DNA of 64,000 nucleotides, taken from contig JAYUGJ010000040.1 of the NCBI GenBank assembly GCA_043738425.1, positions 1 to 64,000 of the forward strand, given 5' to 3'. Source of the DNA: PBB1 sp043738425 (GTDB taxonomy: Bacteria > Pseudomonadota > Gammaproteobacteria > Burkholderiales > Burkholderiaceae_C). The position numbers and the translations under genes were made by a program. Below the pieces are notes generated by a model, which saw only the letters and a list, made by a program, of their open reading frames with translations, did not search any database and was not told the DNA's origin. Positions 59,107-64,000 of the stretch are shown piece after piece. The stretch's first letter is position 1. Each line of letters starts with the position of its first letter.

Positions 59107-60795
59107 ATGACCAGTTCATCTATGTACAACAGCGCCACCGGCGTACAAGCGCCGCACTGTCTACACGCCATCGGCATCGGCCGCACCGGCGCGGTCTACA
59201 TTGAGGCGCTGCTGCGCACCGGCGAGGCCGAAGACATGTTGGCCGATTCACGCGCCACGCTGGCCGTCATGGTGGTCGACATCGGCGACCAAGACATGGG
59301 CGTGGTGACCGACTACGCCAATTCATTCAGGAAGCGACTGGAGTCGCGCGGCATTCCACTCGATCGTTTCCAGTTCCAGGCCATCGCGCTGCCGGTGCCT
59401 GCGAAAGACGAATTCTTTGAAGGCCTGAACCGCACCCGCGAGTTTTTGAAGCTCGAGTACCCGCGCTACTACTGGAATCCGAACTTCGAGTCGTATGTGC
59501 CGCACAGCGTCAAGATGCCTACCGCCGGCGAACACATTCCACGCATCATCGCCAAAGGTATTTACGCCAACGCGTACTACTCGGGTGAAAAACCTCTCGA
59601 TGTGGCGCTGCGTAAGTTTGTCGATCAAGTCGAAAAGGCACAGTTGCCTTCGATGGTGCTGATGTCCTTCGCCATCGCCGGCGGCACCGGCAGCGGCATG
59701 GTGATGGACATGGCGCGGCACCTGTCGAACGTCAAGCTGGGTCGCCGTATTCCGGTGATCGGTGTAGGCCAATTGCCGCACACCGGTGACGCCGAGTACT
59801 ACAACAACGCGGCGACTTACACCACCTTGAACGACCTCGACTGCATGCTCGACGACGACAAGAACGGCGGCGTCACCGCGGTGTGGGGCGACCTGTATCG
59901 CAGCCCGTTTACCGGTGGATTTTTTGTCGTCAACCCAGAGCAAAGCTGGGAGCGGTTGTCGGCGTACACCACCACCGGCTTGAAGGAAGTGCGGCAAAGC
60001 TTCAAGCAGTTGGTGACCAACCGATTTGTTGCCGATTCGTTCATGCGTTTTGCGGTACTCGACAGCGGCAGGGTGTTGTTTCGTGCGTTGCGACCCGCGG
60101 GTTTCACCGGCGCGCCGCACGAAACGCTGTCGTCGAAGTCACGCAGCTGGACGCTGTTCGACGTGGCAAAACTTACCCATCCAGGTGTGCAGGTGCTGCC
60201 TGGCGAAGCTGGCTCAAAGTGGGACTCGGTCATCTCGCAGTGGATCGAATTCGTACCGAAGTACAGCGGCCTGAAGGAAGGTTTCAAAACCGACTACGCA
60301 GAAGTGCATGTGCACGCATCGCGCGACATGGGTTTCGATCTGATGAGCAAAGGCTTCAAAGACATGGTCACCAAAGACTATTTGTTGCCCAACGACTCGA
60401 CCTATCAAACCTACAACCATGAGTTCTTCGACGCGTTGACGGCATACGCGAACGTCATCCTGCCGGGAGTCGCAAAAACCGACCTGACCGCGTTTTGGGA
60501 AAGTCAGAAAACTTACGACAAGCTCGAGTGGGAAGCCAAGCTGTACGAGCACGGCTGGCTGATCGATATGGGCCCGATGTTGTCGGAGCCGGCCATTCGG
60601 TTCGAAGGCATGGCGGGCGAATGCATTTGGGGCTGCGCCTGCTGGGTGGTGGTGCCGTATGACCAGCTGCGCGGCGACAAGCTGCCACCGCCGAACCGCA
60701 AAGTCATCATGGAAGAAGGCATCGCGATGATGACCAAAACCGTGGTGAAAACGCCGGGCGGCGAAGCCAAGAAAGCCGCCAAAGCACACGCGTAA
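59107..60795 (+). CDS. Tubulin/FtsZ-superfamily protein 2 (Tubulin_2-like)
   Basis: A 562-residue paralogue of the first tubulin-like protein. The nucleotide loop is HAIGIGRTGAVYIEALL (residues 20-36) and the T4 signature is FAIAGGTGSGMVMDMARHLS (GGTGSG at 192-197). LNDLDCMLDDD matches the NELD position in copy 1, and GVTAVWGDLYRSPFTGGFFV matches GVVQACGDMYKNPFTAGFLV. Both share a C-terminal EPAIRFEGMAG/EPSVRIAGMAG block. The T1 loop differs (GRTGA instead of GGAGA), suggesting that the two have different GTP handling, as in alpha/beta pairs. AGGAG at 59094-59098 precedes the ATG. The C-terminus is Lys/Ala-rich. Confidence 0.9.
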   Translation: MTSSSMYNSATGVQAPHCLHAIGIGRTGAVYIEALLRTGEAEDMLADSRATLAVMVVDIGDQDMGVVTDYANSFRKRLESRGIPLDRFQFQAIALPVPAKDEFFEGLNRTREFLKLEYPRYYWNPNFESYVPHSVKMPTAGEHIPRIIAKGIYANAYYSGEKPLDVALRKFVDQVEKAQLPSMVLMSFAIAGGTGSGMVMDMARHLSNVKLGRRIPVIGVGQLPHTGDAEYYNNAATYTTLNDLDCMLDDDKNGGVTAVWGDLYRSPFTGGFFVVNPEQSWERLSAYTTTGLKEVRQSFKQLVTNRFVADSFMRFAVLDSGRVLFRALRPAGFTGAPHETLSSKSRSWTLFDVAKLTHPGVQVLPGEAGSKWDSVISQWIEFVPKYSGLKEGFKTDYAEVHVHASRDMGFDLMSKGFKDMVTKDYLLPNDSTYQTYNHEFFDALTAYANVILPGVAKTDLTAFWESQKTYDKLEWEAKLYEHGWLIDMGPMLSEPAIRFEGMAGECIWGCACWVVVPYDQLRGDKLPPPNRKVIMEEGIAMMTKTVVKTPGGEAKKAAKAHA

Positions 60796-60807
60796 AAACG
60801 GTTGCAT

Positions 60808-60836
60808 ACCCCCGCGTGCCCAACCGGGGCGGGGGT
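60808..60836 (+). other. Stem-loop between tubulin-like gene 2 and moxR-like gene 2
   Basis: ACCCCCGC (60808-60815) pairs with GCGGGGGT (60829-60836) around a 13-base loop; only TTTG follows. It probably attenuates or processes the transcript, so that tubulin-like proteins exceed the ATPase and VWA proteins. Confidence 0.6.
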
Positions 60837-60893
60837 TTGCGCAGCCCACCAGTTAACAGTTATTGGCCAAGCCATTGGGCAAACAGGACACCC

Positions 60894-61705
<812 letters not shown>

Positions 61706-61709
<4 letters not shown>

Positions 61710-63802
61710 GCCTGCGGCCCGATCCGATCAGTCGGTCGGCAACGATCGTCGCGCGCTTGCCGCAAGGCCTGTCGAACGCGCAGTTAACCGACGAGCCAGA
61801 TGTGTTCAACACTCCGCTGACTGGACGGCGACTGGCCGTGTTGCGCGACATGCACCGCGCCACGCACGATGCACTGCTCGCGGCTTTGCCCGACTTGCGT
61901 GACGCGCTGACCAGCGCAGCCGATGTGGCAGCGCTCACCGATTTGCTGGCCCAGGTGGCCACCGAATCAGCGGAGTCGGCACTGGCGCTGGCCGAGCGGC
62001 TTGGCGCTGAGCCCGCTGCGGTTGCCGACCTGACTGGCCTGCGCAAGTGGGCGCTGTACGGCTTGCAGCGGCACCGCAACGATGCGCCGCAGCGCTTGCA
62101 CTTCTTTCAATATGAAGACCCGCTGCTGTTCGGCGACCAGTGCACTGAGACCGACAGCGCGCACTTGCTGAGTCACCGCGAGACGCTGCAACACTACCTG
62201 GACGGATTCGGTGCGACCGGCTTTCAGATCGAACTGCATGAGCCGCAACCGGCCGCGCTCGCGCCACCAGCGGTTGCTGTCGACGCCAAGTGCGCAGATG
62301 GCGTCGTGCGGTTTCCCCGCCGCAGTGCTGGCGTAGCCGCTGACCAACGCAGCGTGCTGTACCGCGCGGCGGCTGCGCATGCCGCTGCACACCTGCGCCA
62401 TTCACGCCTTGCGCAACCGGCGGGCAATCGGCGGCCGATGCTGCTCGCGTTGATCGGGCTGGTTGAAGACGCCCGCGTTGAGCACTTGATGGCGAACGAG
62501 TTTCCCGGTTTGCGCGCACTGTGGGGGCGGTTTCACACCGCTTGCAAACAAAGCGCCGGTTTCGAGTTTGCCGGTTTGACCGCACGCCTTGCGCGGGCGC
62601 TGCACGACCCGAGCTACCTCGATGCGAACGAATGGGTCGACGGCGGCCGACAAATGTTCAACGACGCCGTCGCCACCAACCCGGACGACGCGGCGGCGTT
62701 TGAAAAAATTGGCCGCCAGCTTGCCATCGGCATCGAAAAAATGCGGCTGTCGATGCCACCGAGTTTCCGCATTCAGCCCTGCTACCGCGACGACAACGCG
62801 CTGCTGTGGGACCACAACCCCACGGTCGCCGACGACGAACGCACCAGCGTTGAAATTCAAAATGTCGAACTGCGCACGGTGGCCGAACTACCGCCTGAGC
62901 CGCAACAAATCGAGGTCGACTTTCGACTGCGCACGCGACACCCTGAATGGGACTGTCGACTCGACGCGCTGCGTGAAGACTGGACCACGGTGATCGAGCC
63001 GGCGCTGCGCGAACGCCAACCCAGCGCCGTCGCGTCGGCTGCGGTACGCCACCGCAAAACCGGGCAACAACGCACGCCCGATCGGTCCGTGCGGCTGACA
63101 CGTCTGGCCGAAGGCGACGAGCTCGACCTGAACGCGGCGGTCGCCAATGCCATCGACCAACGTGCCCACGCCGTACCAGACGGTCGTATTTTTCGGCGCC
63201 ACGGCAGACGCCGTCGATCGAGCGCGGTGCTGGTGCTGATGGACTTGTCCGAGTCGACGGGTCGGTTCGTGCCGGGCAGCTTTGTCACCGTCCTTGAAGT
63301 TGAAAAGCGCGCTGCGCGTGCCGTGGCCGAGGCACTTGACTGTGCGACTGATCGGGTGGCACTGCACGGCTTCTCATCGAACGGCCGCCATGAAGTGCAC
63401 TACCAACATATCAAAGACTTCGACGAGCCGTTCGGCAGCGCGTCGCAGGCGCGGCTGTCGAATTTGCAGGGCCATTTGTCTACCCGCATGGGTGCGGCAG
63501 TGCGCCACGCCAGCACCTTGCTGGCCCGGCAAACCGCTGACCACAAAGTCATCGTGATGCTGACCGACGGTGAACCATCCGACGTCGATGCGCTGGAAGA
63601 AGACTATCTGGTGGAAGACGCCCGCCACGCGGTTACTACTGCAGCAGCGCTCGGCATCCGAACTTTTTGCCTGACGCTGGACCGCCACGCGGACGATTAC
63701 GTGCGGCGTATTTTTGGTGCGCGAAATTATTTGATCGCCGACCGCGCCGCCAACTTCGCGGGCTACACCGGCCAAACCTTGATGAAGTTGATTGCGCAAT
63801 GA
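61706..63802 (+). CDS. VWA-domain protein (CbbO/NorD-like), copy 2
   Basis: A 698-residue VWA protein. The GTG start at 61706 overlaps the ATPase stop (GTGA). The N-terminal part has about 100 residues more than copy 1 (LPDLRDALTSAADVAALTDLLAQVATESAESALALAERLG, helical). NorD/CbbO-like features are YRAAAAHAAAHLRHSRLAQPAGNRR and LIGLVEDARVEHLMANEFPGLRALWGRFHT. The VWA MIDAS is intact: Asp513-x-Ser515-x-Ser517 in LMDLSEST, with LSTRMGAAVRHA and MLTDGEPSDVDALEEDY. It shares SSNGRHEVHYQ and LDRHADDYVRRIFGARNY with copy 1. It is the probable adaptor of the second AAA+ machine. Confidence 0.9.
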
Positions 63803-63833
63803 ACACCGCAACCGCGGTCAAACAGGAGAACCC

Positions 63834-64000
63834 ATGACTATCGACACAGCCAGTGCGTCTGACGTCGCCGTGAAGGCGGGCGCAGCAAAGCCTGCGGCAC
63901 CTGCCGTTCACAAGGTGCCGGTAACCGTCATCACCGGTTACCTGGGCTCGGGGAAAACCACCCTGCTCAACCATCTCTTGTCGGGCCAAAAAGGCCGCAA
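63834..64000 (+). CDS. CobW/COG0523-type G3E GTPase, N-terminus only
   Basis: The first 55 residues of a CobW-family GTPase, cut by the window edge. After an Ala/Val-rich lead of about 27 residues comes VPVTVITGYLGSGKTTLLNHLLSG, with the P-loop GYLGSGKT at residues 35-42, the family hallmark. COG0523 GTPases are metallochaperones for cobalt, zinc or iron enzymes, including nitrile hydratase activators. AGGAG lies about 8 bases before the ATG, and only 31 bases separate it from the VWA gene, so it belongs to the tubulin operon. Confidence 0.9.
   Translation, partial: MTIDTASASDVAVKAGAAKPAAPAVHKVPVTVITGYLGSGKTTLLNHLLSGQKGR

Noticed and set aside
57048..60795. Annotation of either tubulin-like gene as ftsZ
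   Set aside because: Both are about 550 residues, lack the FtsZ C-terminal peptide and the standard T7 pattern, and no division genes are nearby. They fit the tubulin-like (Tubulin_2) group better.

Overview
The window is high-GC, gene-dense DNA from a Gram-negative bacterium, most likely a betaproteobacterium of the order Burkholderiales. The signs are four PEP-CTERM proteins, a Burkholderiales-type porin, GluQRS, an FmdA/FmdB plus Urt-type transporter cluster, and LysR-pirin-flavodoxin gene order. A bciA-type 8-vinyl reductase suggests that the organism makes bacteriochlorophyll. I saw no rRNA, tRNA, CRISPR array or insertion sequence.

Layout. 1-303 is a frameshifted remnant of a calcium-binding repeat gene. 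688-3658 is an inorganic-carbon module: beta-carbonic anhydrase, an SbtA-type bicarbonate transporter and a divergent LysR regulator. 3930-24461 is mostly housekeeping and accessory genes: gluQ, LysR/pirin/flavodoxin, DUF599, egtB-like, trhO, dnaE, bciA, a CoA-transferase, an ArsC-like protein, a lipoprotein, an ABC1 kinase and the four PEP-CTERM proteins. 24611-35676 is a leftward signalling block: two TonB receptors from a tandem duplication, a small exported protein, YfiR, a CHASE8-type hybrid kinase, a REC-PAS-GGDEF-EAL protein, an HPt protein and a lone receiver. Several of these genes overlap by 3-4 bases. An HDOD protein follows at 35961.

37195-55118 is devoted to short-chain amides. 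A leftward operon encodes an Urt/Fmd-type ABC transporter (binding protein, two permeases, two ATPases), formamidase FmdA and zinc-ribbon FmdB. Divergent from it are a giant NCS1-permease/histidine-kinase fusion and its response regulator. Next come amiC-amiR (leftward) and amiE (rightward). The amiE leader carries an intrinsic terminator, as expected for AmiR antitermination. amiE is followed by a MoxR-type AAA+ ATPase gene and a VWA-domain gene. A porin gene (FmdC-like role) lies at 55243.

56807-64000 is the most unusual part. A good sigma-70 promoter is followed by a leader that again ends in a strong intrinsic terminator. After that come two paralogous tubulin/FtsZ-superfamily proteins, a 108-residue unknown protein, a second MoxR ATPase, a second VWA protein, and the start of a CobW-type (G3E) GTPase cut by the window edge. 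The two MoxR/VWA pairs are clearly related. I infer that the amiE operon and the tubulin operon belong to one amide (perhaps nitrile) utilisation system, possibly under common leader antitermination. In that system AAA+/VWA machines and a metallochaperone-like GTPase activate or organise an enzyme together with tubulin-like filaments. This link is a hypothesis from context.
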